From Alphaproteobacteria bacterium (GTDB lineage Bacteria; Pseudomonadota; Alphaproteobacteria; RF32; CAG-239), in NCBI GenBank assembly GCA_015062235.1, contig SUUZ01000003.1, forward strand, positions 158,736 to 201,486: a stretch of 42,751 nt of DNA, written 5' to 3'. The position numbers and the translations under genes are program-made. The notes beneath the pieces were generated by a model, which saw only the letters and a list, made by a program, of their open reading frames with translations, made no database searches and was not told where the DNA came from. This document shows positions 15,717 through 23,690 of the stretch, piece after piece. Within the stretch, counting starts at the first letter, position 1; each line of letters begins with the position of its first letter.

Positions 15717-18146
15717 TTAATCTTTGTCTGCTGGCTCTATTCTCATAGAATAAAAAGATCTCCATACGAAAATTAAACCAAGAACAAAGAAAGCGATACC
15801 AAGTCCCAAAGAAACACATTTAGGTGCTGCTACAGCCATTTCAACTGCTAACAAACCAAACAATGTCGTAAACTTGATAATTGGATTCAAAGCAACCGAT
15901 GAAGTATCTTTATAAGGATCTCCTACAGTATCCCCTACTACAGATGCATCATGCAATGCTGTCCCTTTTTCACCTAAATCGACTTCAACAACTTTTTTAG
16001 CATTATCCCAAGCACCACCAGCATTAGCCATATACAAAGCTTGGAAAAGACCAAACACAGCTATTGAAATCAAATAACTTGCAAATAAGCTTGCATCAAA
16101 GCACGCAAATGCAATTGTAAATGAAAAAATTACAATAAAGATATTAAACATACCTTTTTGCGCATATAAAGTACAAATTTGAACAACCTTCTTTGAATCC
16201 TCTATAGATGCAGCTTGAGTAGTATCTAGTTTAATGTGCTTTTTAATATAGTTAACAGCACGGTATGCTCCTGTCGAAACAGCTTGCATAGATGCACCAG
16301 AAAACCAAAATATCACTGCGCCACCAAGAATAATACCAAACAACACCTGTGGATCTAACAGATTAAGTTGCAAATTCAAAAGCAAAATGATTGAGAAAAT
16401 CATTGTGGTAGCACCAATAACTGCCGTACCAATAAGTACAGGCTTAGCTGTTGCTTTAAAAGTATTACCTGCAGAATCATTTTCTTCCAAGAAATGCTTA
16501 CCACCTTCAAAATCAGGCTTGAAACCATAATCTTTTTCAATTTCTTTGCTAATACCTTTGATGTTTTCAATCTGAGACAATTCAAAAACAGATTGAGCAT
16601 TATCTGTAACAGGCCCATAAGAATCTACAGCAATAGTAACTGGCCCCATACCAAGCATACCGAAAGCAACTAAACCAAAAGCAAATACAGTTGGATAAAC
16701 CATAAATGCATCTAGTCCACTACGAGCTGTAAAATATGCTATAGCCATTAAACCGACCATAACCAATCCCTGCCAAAAAGCTGAGAAATTACCAGCTACA
16801 ATACCAGAAATAATGTTTAATGAAGCACCTGCTTCTCTTGAAGCATTAACAACTTCTTCAACATGTTTAGATTTTGCTGAGGTAAAGATTTTGGTAAATT
16901 CAGGAATCAATGCGGCAGCCAAAGTACCACAAGATATAATAACCGAAAGTTTCCACCATAAATCCTCATCCATATCTCCAATCATAACATACGAAACACC
17001 AAAAGTAACCAATATTGATATAACTGAAGTTAACCAAATAAGAGCCGTTAAAGGTGTTTCAAAATTGAAGGCATTTTTGTTACCAAATAAACATTTTGCA
17101 ACCGAGTTATTAATCCAATAAGAAACTATAGACGTCAAAATCATCAACAATCGCATCGCAAAAATCCAAACAATCAATCTTGCTTGAATATCAATACCAT
17201 TTGCCATTAACACTAAATCACCATTATTGGCATACATCATACCTGCACCCAAAACAATGAAGCTGATTAAAGCGACACCCGTAACACCATATGTCTCAAA
17301 ACCATCCGCTGTTGGTCCTACGCTATCACCTGCATTATCACCTGTACAGTCAGCAATAACACCTGGATTACGAGCATCATCTTCATTAATTTTAAATATA
17401 ATCTTCATCAAATCTGCGCCAATATCAGCAATTTTTGTAAAAATACCACCGCAAATACGCAAAGCAGAAGCTCCCAAAGATTCTCCTATAGCAAAACCAA
17501 TAAAGCAAGCTCCCGCATTTTCCTTATCAACGAACAACAAAATTGCTATCATCATAACCAATTCTACACAGATCAATAATACGCCTATTGACATACCAGA
17601 CCTTAAGGGAAGACTCATAACAGGAAAAGGCTTTCCTTTCAAAGAAAGAAAAGCTGTTCTAGAATTTGCGTACGTATTAATTCTCATACCAAACCAAGCA
17701 ACAGCATAAGACCCCAAAATACCCAATATCGACCAAGCCAAAACCGTCATAACTTTAGGTAGCGGAGTAGCATTGAGATAATAAAAATAATAAAAAATAC
17801 AAACAGCAATAAAGACCTCTAAAACAACCAATAATTTAGCCTGTTGTTTCATATATGTTTTACATGTCTCATAAATAGTATTAGAGACATTTATCATTGC
17901 CTTATGGGCCGGCAATCCTTTAATTCCTACAAATTCGCATAATCCAAATAACAATCCAAATACGCAAATTCCCAGACCATATAACAATATTTGAGATCCT
18001 GTAATCTCAAAACCAAAAATATTGTAACCAACGTCTAAAGAAGGAATTTTGAGATCAATTTCTGAAGCCAGAGCTTCTCCACTTACAACTAGCAATGCAG
18101 TCACAAGCAAAATACTCCAGCATTTTATCTTTTTCAAATTCATCAT
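15717..18146 (-). CDS. hppA: Membrane-bound proton/sodium-translocating pyrophosphatase
   Basis: 809 residues with about 16 hydrophobic segments. It hydrolyses PPi and pumps H+ and/or Na+. Seen: GIFTKIADIGADLMKI, the substrate loop EDDARNPGVIADCTGDNAGD then ADGFETYG, and near the C-terminus GDTVGDPYKDTSSVALNPIIK. The selectivity segment reads GNTFKATAKP; Lys where K+-dependent enzymes have Ala suggests a K+-independent type (inference). It is longer than the usual 660-720 residues because of an N-terminal signal-like helix and extra loops. The CTGDNAGDSVGPTADGF and GNTFKATAKP variants resemble those I recall from Bacteroidota-type enzymes. The ATG at 18146 is chosen for AGGA seven bases upstream. 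It is monocistronic, convergent with recR. Confidence 0.93.
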   Translation of the reverse strand: MMNLKKIKCWSILLVTALLVVSGEALASEIDLKIPSLDVGYNIFGFEITGSQILLYGLGICVFGLLFGLCEFVGIKGLPAHKAMINVSNTIYETCKTYMKQQAKLLVVLEVFIAVCIFYYFYYLNATPLPKVMTVLAWSILGILGSYAVAWFGMRINTYANSRTAFLSLKGKPFPVMSLPLRSGMSIGVLLICVELVMMIAILLFVDKENAGACFIGFAIGESLGASALRICGGIFTKIADIGADLMKIIFKINEDDARNPGVIADCTGDNAGDSVGPTADGFETYGVTGVALISFIVLGAGMMYANNGDLVLMANGIDIQARLIVWIFAMRLLMILTSIVSYWINNSVAKCLFGNKNAFNFETPLTALIWLTSVISILVTFGVSYVMIGDMDEDLWWKLSVIISCGTLAAALIPEFTKIFTSAKSKHVEEVVNASREAGASLNIISGIVAGNFSAFWQGLVMVGLMAIAYFTARSGLDAFMVYPTVFAFGLVAFGMLGMGPVTIAVDSYGPVTDNAQSVFELSQIENIKGISKEIEKDYGFKPDFEGGKHFLEENDSAGNTFKATAKPVLIGTAVIGATTMIFSIILLLNLQLNLLDPQVLFGIILGGAVIFWFSGASMQAVSTGAYRAVNYIKKHIKLDTTQAASIEDSKKVVQICTLYAQKGMFNIFIVIFSFTIAFACFDASLFASYLISIAVFGLFQALYMANAGGAWDNAKKVVEVDLGEKGTALHDASVVGDTVGDPYKDTSSVALNPIIKFTTLFGLLAVEMAVAAPKCVSLGLGIAFFVLGLIFVWRSFYSMRIEPADKD

Positions 18147-18290
18147 ATTCAATTCCTAAAATTAAATTAATTCAAACAAAAATACAACCCAACATTCCCA
18201 ATAAACCGTAAATGTCGATTCGTTATATTATGGCCTAATAATAAGAGCTAGAGTCTAAACAATAAGTTAACCTTGCTCAGATTCTTTAAT

Positions 18291-18851
18291 CTATAACATC
18301 GTAAACAACACCACCGCCAACAATGCATATAAAATTACTCCCGAAAAATACATTTTTGCCACTCTAAAATCTGCAGATGACGGCATAGCATTTTCAATGA
18401 TTATGGTTTGCAATAAAACATAAAGAATATAATTTGTAAAGGTGGGTTCAATTTCAGGTAACAAATATCTATTCACATAAAATCCTATAGGTAATAGCAA
18501 TAATGGCGCTAAAGACGAAGGAACTGCATTATAAAAAGTTATATTTGTAAAACCAACACTTCCCATAACATACCCTCCATGCTCTCCTCTTCTTGGAATA
18601 AGAGTAAAATTACAAGGCCTTGCATTCAAAAATAAACCAACAACAAAATGCATCAACTCATGCAAAAAAGTTCCAGGAATATTAATCAATGCACACATAA
18701 ACATTGAACGATACGTGGCGTTCTTTAAATGAAGTAAAACAATAACTAACAATATCAAAAAAAATCTGTTATCAAAAAACGACTGCAAAAATGCATATGA
18801 ATTAAGTTTGTCAATCAAATACATAAACTTAGCATAAATTTGCTCTATCAT
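18291..18851 (-). CDS. M50-like membrane metallopeptidase (first copy)
   Basis: 186 residues, four to five hydrophobic segments. A zinc motif HELMH (H-E-x-x-H) lies in a membrane-embedded helix (about residues 64-75, TFLHELMHFVVGLFLNA), and a second conserved stretch AMPSSADFRVAKM near the C-terminus could supply the aspartate ligand. This layout is that of small M50/site-2-protease relatives. The substrate is unknown. The gene starts one base after the TetR regulator stop, so the two are cotranscribed and probably functionally linked. It shares the H-E-x-x-H and (S/T)-x-D-(F/L) pattern with the protein at 21828-22505. Peptidase activity is inferred from motifs only. Confidence 0.7.
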   Translation of the reverse strand: MIEQIYAKFMYLIDKLNSYAFLQSFFDNRFFLILLVIVLLHLKNATYRSMFMCALINIPGTFLHELMHFVVGLFLNARPCNFTLIPRRGEHGGYVMGSVGFTNITFYNAVPSSLAPLLLLPIGFYVNRYLLPEIEPTFTNYILYVLLQTIIIENAMPSSADFRVAKMYFSGVILYALLAVVLFTML

Positions 18852-18852
18852 A

Positions 18853-19482
18853 CTATCTTGTCTCCTTAATAGATGCCAAACCAGCCAAATAAGTATTCAT
18901 TAATAATTTACATAAATTAGAGCGATTTATTCCCGAACGCAAACCAAGTTTATTCCCTAACAAATATCCACTTATTGCAAATAGACTCATTTCTAGTACT
19001 TTTATGACTAGCCTTTTTTCTCTTCCCACGATTCCTTTTATCAATCTTGCCGCTTGCATACCTATAAGAATATCTATTTTTTTTATTATTCTAGCTTCAG
19101 ATATTGTACTTTTTTTGGCTTCCGCGGATAAATGCCGACTATACAGCAAATACCACAAATTCGGATTCTCCTCAATATACAAAGTTAAAACATCGGCATA
19201 ATGATTCAGATTATTAAAAGGATTCTTTCCTAAAACTATTTTCTTCATCTGTATATATAACTCACTCAATGTAATAACATTTTGTGCTGCAATATAATCA
19301 TCCATAGTTCCAAAGATACTATAAATCATACCCACCGAAGAGTTAGAAGCTGTTGCTAACTTCCTCGCACTCAATGCCTCCACTCCTTTTTCAACAACAA
19401 GCTTTCGTCCTACTTTTAATAGGGTTTCTTTTATTTTATCCTTAACAAAATTTCTCAAACGTACATCTCTAGAATCAGACAT
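18853..19482 (-). CDS. TetR/AcrR family transcriptional regulator
   Basis: 209 residues. The N-terminal helix-turn-helix (about 20-65) contains GRKLVVEKGVEALSARKLATASNSS and GMIYSIFGTMDDYIAA, the usual TetR layout with recognition helix ending before YSIFG. The C-terminal ligand-binding region is all-helical and not assignable. GGA precedes the ATG by eight bases. It is coupled to the M50-like peptidase gene downstream and divergent from the secreted-protein gene at 19591, so the 108-base AT-rich intergenic region is the likely operator. No clean palindrome stands out there. Confidence 0.88.
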   Translation of the reverse strand: MSDSRDVRLRNFVKDKIKETLLKVGRKLVVEKGVEALSARKLATASNSSVGMIYSIFGTMDDYIAAQNVITLSELYIQMKKIVLGKNPFNNLNHYADVLTLYIEENPNLWYLLYSRHLSAEAKKSTISEARIIKKIDILIGMQAARLIKGIVGREKRLVIKVLEMSLFAISGYLLGNKLGLRSGINRSNLCKLLMNTYLAGLASIKETR

Positions 19483-19590
19483 ATATAAATTCCATAACTT
19501 TAATAAAAAATTTGTAATTATATATTTATACTAAACACATCTCAAAGAAGGTTTCAATTCAAATATGTGATATTTTAAGGATATTTTGCA

Positions 19591-20454
19591 ATGAAAAAAT
19601 TTCTATCGTCTCTCTTTATTTTTGTTTTATTGCCATGTCTCTGCTTAGCTGAAGATCCATCTTTACCTCAAAATTTTCTATTTGACGATTCCGACATTAT
19701 AATTAAAGCTCCTGAAAAAACACAAAAAGTAAAAACGGAGACAAATGAAAACGATAAAATTAATGCTATCAATCAAGCTAAAAATTTACTAGAAAAACAA
19801 CCTACAAAACTACAATCAAAAAATCTTCCCAAAACAAAAATCCAAAAATCATATCAAACCAACACGCCCTCATATCAAAAAAAATTTAAGGAAGCTCCTT
19901 TTGGACTGTTGTGGGAAGCTAGCATAGCTGACACCCGCAACCAAGGAGTACAGTTATCTGCCACAAACATGAAAGATTACACCAACAGTTTCCTTGCTAA
20001 TCACTTACCTAAACCAATTTCTTTTTTTGACAAAATATATCTTGTTTTTGGTAAAGAGGATGCTCTATATCGTATTCTAGCTTACAGTCAACTCATTAAT
20101 GATGACGCCTCTGCTTCAATTGTCCTAAAACAATATGACACTTTTTCCGAACTACTCAACAAAAAATATGGCAACAAAGAAACATTTTTTACTCCTACCA
20201 TTATAGTAAAAACCATAAGAAACGCACAAGATAAAGAAGAAAAAATTGAAGAAAAAGCCCCTCTAGGAAACCCTGAATTTTTATCCCAACTTCAAGCTGG
20301 TACTTCCATGCTATATTCTACATATTATAACGATGATGTTGCTGCCGCACTAAGTATTAGTGTTGACGGAGATAAAAAAAGCTATATAGTTATCGACTAT
20401 AAAAATCTAAACATCTTAAAAAAACAAGAAGCAAAAACTTTAGATGCTTTATAA
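19591..20454 (+). CDS. Secreted/periplasmic protein of unknown function
   Basis: 287 residues. A clear signal peptide (about 1-20: MKKFLSSLFIFVLLPCLCLA, cleavage before EDPS) is followed by a Lys/Gln/Thr-rich low-complexity linker (about 40-105) and a globular domain starting near FKEAPFGLLWEASIADTRNQG. That domain has an alternating alpha/beta look (KPISFFDKIYLVFGKEDALYRILAYSQL). I do not recognise it. AAGGA precedes the ATG. It overlaps no gene but is followed after 16 bases by the Mur-ligase homologue, with which it is probably cotranscribed; a role in cell-envelope metabolism is a guess from that context. Confidence 0.75.
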   Translation: MKKFLSSLFIFVLLPCLCLAEDPSLPQNFLFDDSDIIIKAPEKTQKVKTETNENDKINAINQAKNLLEKQPTKLQSKNLPKTKIQKSYQTNTPSYQKKFKEAPFGLLWEASIADTRNQGVQLSATNMKDYTNSFLANHLPKPISFFDKIYLVFGKEDALYRILAYSQLINDDASASIVLKQYDTFSELLNKKYGNKETFFTPTIIVKTIRNAQDKEEKIEEKAPLGNPEFLSQLQAGTSMLYSTYYNDDVAAALSISVDGDKKSYIVIDYKNLNILKKQEAKTLDAL

Positions 20455-20470
20455 AAAGGACTTAAGAACA

Positions 20471-21826
20471 ATGAAGAAAATAGCCTTTAGTGGTGCAGCT
20501 GGCAATGGAATAAGCCCTCTAGAACAAATTATGTCCTTAAAAGGATATGCTGTATATGGCTCAGACCACAGTTTTGATATAGGTAAAGACCTTGATCGCA
20601 AACAAGCTTTAGAAAATGTTGGCATTAAGATAATGCCACAAGACGGTTCTATGATTACATCAGACACCGAATATTTATGCGTGTCTGCAGCCATCAATGA
20701 GACCAACCCTGATATTAAAGTAGCTCGTGAAAAAAATATCCCTGTTCGCTTTCGCTCAGATTTACTACAAGAAATATTATCTGAATACCGTTATGGTATA
20801 GCTGTTGGGGGAACAGCAGGTAAAACCACTACAACCGCAATGATGGGATATGTTTTAGATATTCTAGGAAAAAAACCTTGTATGATAAACGGTGGAGCTC
20901 TATGCAATTTTTCTTCACATAAAGGTATTCCTAATTTTATCTACAATGAAGGTGATATTTGCGTGATAGAAGCCGATGAAAGTGATGGCTCTATAAAAAA
21001 ATATCATCCATTCATTGGTATAATAAATAATATATCTCATGATCACACTTCAATGGAAAAGCTAGTTGAATACTTTAGTAGCTTTGCATATAATTCGACA
21101 AACCTTGTTATAAACCTAGACTGTCCTTATGCGTCGCAAATAAACCATTCTTCTCGCAAAACTTTCTCAACAAAAAATCCTTCCGCAGATTTCTATGCAT
21201 CTGAAATAACGACAGTCTCTGATGGAGTAGAATACACAATTTTTGGAGAAAGATTTAAATTAAACATTTTAGGAACGTTTAATGTATCTAACGCTCTTGC
21301 TACTATTGCCACATGTTCATTATTGGGAATAAAACCAACTGACACAGCTAAAGCTTTAGAGGGTTTTTTAGGCGTAAAAACACGCCTAGAAAATATGGGA
21401 AGTGTCAATAATATTACCATTTACAACGATTTTGCTCACAATCCAAGTAAAATAGAGGCTTCTCTCTCAACATTAAAAGATTATCCTGGCCGCATTATTG
21501 CGATGTACCAACCGCACACGCCTTTCTCTGCTGTAAATACAGGCGATGAAATGGCTATAGCAATTGCTAAAACCCTATCTCCTGATGATATTATGATTCT
21601 ACAGGAAATATATGAATTAACCCCAAAAGATGTTGGCATAACTTCCAATAATATTGTAAATAAAATTAAAGAAGAAGGTCATAAGCAAACCCTATTCCTT
21701 CCAACAAAAAATGATACAGAAAAATTCATTTTAGAAAATGCTAACGCAGGGGATAGGATTATCATAATGGGGGCTCACGACAATTCTTTAGCAGATTTTA
21801 GCAGAGACTTACTTAAAAAACTATAA
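20471..21826 (+). CDS. Mur ligase family protein (MurC/Mpl-like)
   Basis: 451 residues with the three Mur-ligase domains. The N-terminal UDP-binding Rossmann part is FSGAAGNGISPLEQIMSLKG then VYGSD. The central ATPase has P-loop GTAGKTTTT (114-122), IEADESDGSI (about 170-180) and a downstream DHTSME segment; the C-terminal domain has YNDFAHNPSKIEASL and YQPHTPFS. MurC adds L-Ala to UDP-MurNAc, while Mpl reattaches recycled tripeptide; the sequence alone does not decide. The P-loop GTAGK (usually GTHGK) and DFAHNP (usually D-Y-G/A-HHP) are unusual, and the gene is outside any division cluster, so a recycling or specialised paralogue is likelier than the main MurC. The ATG at 20471 is used because MKKIAFSGAA begins the fold. 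Confidence 0.82.
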   Translation: MKKIAFSGAAGNGISPLEQIMSLKGYAVYGSDHSFDIGKDLDRKQALENVGIKIMPQDGSMITSDTEYLCVSAAINETNPDIKVAREKNIPVRFRSDLLQEILSEYRYGIAVGGTAGKTTTTAMMGYVLDILGKKPCMINGGALCNFSSHKGIPNFIYNEGDICVIEADESDGSIKKYHPFIGIINNISHDHTSMEKLVEYFSSFAYNSTNLVINLDCPYASQINHSSRKTFSTKNPSADFYASEITTVSDGVEYTIFGERFKLNILGTFNVSNALATIATCSLLGIKPTDTAKALEGFLGVKTRLENMGSVNNITIYNDFAHNPSKIEASLSTLKDYPGRIIAMYQPHTPFSAVNTGDEMAIAIAKTLSPDDIMILQEIYELTPKDVGITSNNIVNKIKEEGHKQTLFLPTKNDTEKFILENANAGDRIIIMGAHDNSLADFSRDLLKKL

Positions 21827-21827
21827 T

Positions 21828-22505
21828 TTAGAGCCCTAAAAAATTCAAAACATAGCCAAAATTCTTATCATTGAGATAAGAAATAAGTCGTTGGTAAGTT
21901 AAAACACCTTGCCACCCTCTTGAATTAAAAGCCATCATAGATCCAATCATCCACAAATTTGCAGGCAGTAAAAAAACAGCACAAAAATAGTATCCAACTT
22001 TAGGTAAATCAGTTTGTTTTTCATGGATTTGAGACCATACAGTGTCCAAATGATAACCAATAAAAAAACCCATAACTCCGTTCAAAATAAGGTTCATTGG
22101 TGCAAAAATTGTATAAATACTAATAGAAATCATTGCAAGCATCCCAAAAAATGGAAAAAAATATGGAGCAATAATAATGAGCCAATTCCCCTCTCCCTCA
22201 AACGACATATTTCCACCACTATCATCTGGATTTATACTTATCCCCTTAACTTTATGAAATGTAAGTAATGCAAAAAAAGCATGTGTTAGCTCATGGGCCA
22301 ACACTTCCATCCCTACCCTTGCAGATGAATCCATAAAAGATCTAGCTATAAAGAAACAAAAAAAACCCGCAAACAAAGCCAAGTATTTCCAATCAGCAAA
22401 TCTAAAATAATCTACCGACTTCAAAAAAGCAGGTAACGAAAATAAAAGCCACAAAGCAACTGGCCATTTCATCAAATTAATAAACTTATCAAAAATATTA
22501 CTCAT
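21828..22505 (-). CDS. M50-like membrane metallopeptidase (second copy)
   Basis: 225 residues, about six hydrophobic segments. The zinc motif HELTH sits in VLAHELTHAFFALLTF (about 68-83), and QTDLPKVGYYF downstream may carry the third metal ligand, the same spacing logic as in the protein at 18291-18851. A Gly-rich segment DDSGGNMSFEGEGNW follows the first motif and may form the loop entering the active site. Family assignment to M50-like intramembrane proteases is from these motifs. It is convergent with the Mur-ligase gene (one base between stops) and has no cotranscribed partner. Substrate is unknown. Confidence 0.7.
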   Translation of the reverse strand: MSNIFDKFINLMKWPVALWLLFSLPAFLKSVDYFRFADWKYLALFAGFFCFFIARSFMDSSARVGMEVLAHELTHAFFALLTFHKVKGISINPDDSGGNMSFEGEGNWLIIIAPYFFPFFGMLAMISISIYTIFAPMNLILNGVMGFFIGYHLDTVWSQIHEKQTDLPKVGYYFCAVFLLPANLWMIGSMMAFNSRGWQGVLTYQRLISYLNDKNFGYVLNFLGL

Positions 22506-22637
22506 AGCTACCCTTTCCGACCAATTTTACCAGTTGTTACCTTTATTTTCACTCTTATTTTTTAACATATTAACATTTCTTCAACATTTATCAACTAGCA
22601 TAGGCCCCATATATTATGGAGTACAGGAGATTTTCTT

Positions 22638-22937
22638 ATGACCCAGAACAGTTTTAACACGTACGACTTTCTTATAAATGACGAAGATGAAACAATGCTA
22701 TTGTTGTATGCCAGAGATAGCTCCCCTGAAAACCCTAGTATAGAGCTTGATATTAAAAATAAAACTGCTTTTTTACAGCGCAATCCAAATGACGGTGTCT
22801 CTCTATCAAACATTACTGATGAGATACTAGATTCTCTTCAAGATGCAGATAAACTTCTCGTTTGTGAATTAAGTATAGAAGACAATCAAAAAGAAACCCA
22901 AATTATCTATGCTTATGAAGCTGAAATAAACTATTAA
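22638..22937 (+). CDS. Small acidic protein, function unknown
   Basis: 99 residues, rich in Asp/Glu/Asn, no membrane segment or signal peptide. Short beta-strand-like stretches (TMLLLYARD, PSIELDIKNKTAFLQRNP, KLLVCELSIED, TQIIYAYEAEI) suggest a small beta-rich cytoplasmic fold. AGGAG eight bases before the ATG makes it a credible gene. It is alone: divergent from the M50-like gene and convergent with grpE, with which it shares a 20-bp terminator stem. Not recognised as a known family. Confidence 0.75.
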   Translation: MTQNSFNTYDFLINDEDETMLLLYARDSSPENPSIELDIKNKTAFLQRNPNDGVSLSNITDEILDSLQDADKLLVCELSIEDNQKETQIIYAYEAEINY

Positions 22938-22977
22938 TTAAAATCCCTGTTTTGTGTAAAACAGGGATTTTAATTAA
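22934..22977. terminator. 20-bp perfect bidirectional terminator covering two stop codons
   Basis: Arms 22934-22953 and 22958-22977 are exact reverse complements around loop GTGT (core AAAATCCCTGTTTT / AAAACAGGGATTTT). The TAA of the small acidic gene and the TAA of grpE both lie inside the arms. Confidence 0.92.
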
Positions 22978-23543
22978 TGCTTAGTTACAACAACCATGGC
23001 TTCTCTTAAAATTCGATCATTAATCATATATCCTGTCTGAATTTCCGTAACAACCGTACCTACAGGTTTTGATACATCAACAACCTCCTGAATAACTTGA
23101 TGAAAATTAGGATCAAATACTGTACCCATAATATTCATTTTTTGAATATTAAACTTTTCAAAAACTCTTGTTAATTCATTTTGAGTCAACTCAACCCCTT
23201 TTAGCAAATTTGCACACGCCTCATTATTTTCTTCTTTAGAAGCAGCATCCACCGCCCGTTGTAAATTATCTGCAACACTCAATAAACTTTTAGCAAATGA
23301 TGCTATCGCATATTTATTATTCTTATCTATCTCTTGTTGACAACGCTTTTTAACGTTTTCCGCATCAGCAAAAGCTCTTAAATAATCTTCTTTCAGTCTT
23401 CTGTTTTCAGCCTCAAGCTCCTCCAAACGAAATGCTTCATCAATATTAGCTGCATCTTGTTCAAGATCTTCTGCATTATCCTGTTTTTCCATCATTTCAT
23501 CTATTATATCTTCTTCATTATTATTTTTTTTATTTTTACTCAT
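22974..23543 (-). CDS. grpE: Nucleotide exchange factor GrpE
   Basis: 189 residues. GrpE releases ADP from DnaK. Seen: an acidic, disordered N-terminus, the long coiled coil (LEELEAENRRLKEDYLRAFADAENVKKRC), the four-helix part FAKSLLSVADNLQRAV, and the C-terminal beta-domain motif FDPNFHQVIQEV then VTEIQTGYMINDRILREAMVVV. The RBS is weak (AGAGAAAAGA). No hrcA or dnaK is adjacent, unlike many alphaproteobacteria. Divergent from the GT5 gene; the 147-base gap holds that gene's promoter. Confidence 0.97.
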   Translation of the reverse strand: MSKNKKNNNEEDIIDEMMEKQDNAEDLEQDAANIDEAFRLEELEAENRRLKEDYLRAFADAENVKKRCQQEIDKNNKYAIASFAKSLLSVADNLQRAVDAASKEENNEACANLLKGVELTQNELTRVFEKFNIQKMNIMGTVFDPNFHQVIQEVVDVSKPVGTVVTEIQTGYMINDRILREAMVVVTKH

Positions 23544-23610
23544 TTCTTTTCTCTTTACTTCATAATTTATTCATACATCACAATATATAATCAAATTTAG
23601 TGAGTAATAC

Positions 23611-23638
23611 TTGACAAGTCAAGAGCTATGGATATTAA
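23611..23638 (+). promoter_or_regulatory. Promoter with palindromic operator upstream of the GT5 gene
   Basis: TTGACA (23611-23616), 16-base spacer, TATTAA (23633-23638). The -35 is embedded in a perfect palindrome CTTGAC-AA-GTCAAG (23610-23623), which would suit a dimeric repressor competing with RNA polymerase. Two direct copies of ATATTAAT follow. Confidence 0.5.
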
Positions 23639-23690
23639 TTAGTCACATATTAATCATTATTTTGATTTCTTACAGAAAGAACAAGCGCCT

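Noticed and set aside
17227..17709. 160-codon frame antisense to the pyrophosphatase gene
   Set aside because: It mirrors the membrane-rich codons of hppA; no RBS or family resemblance.
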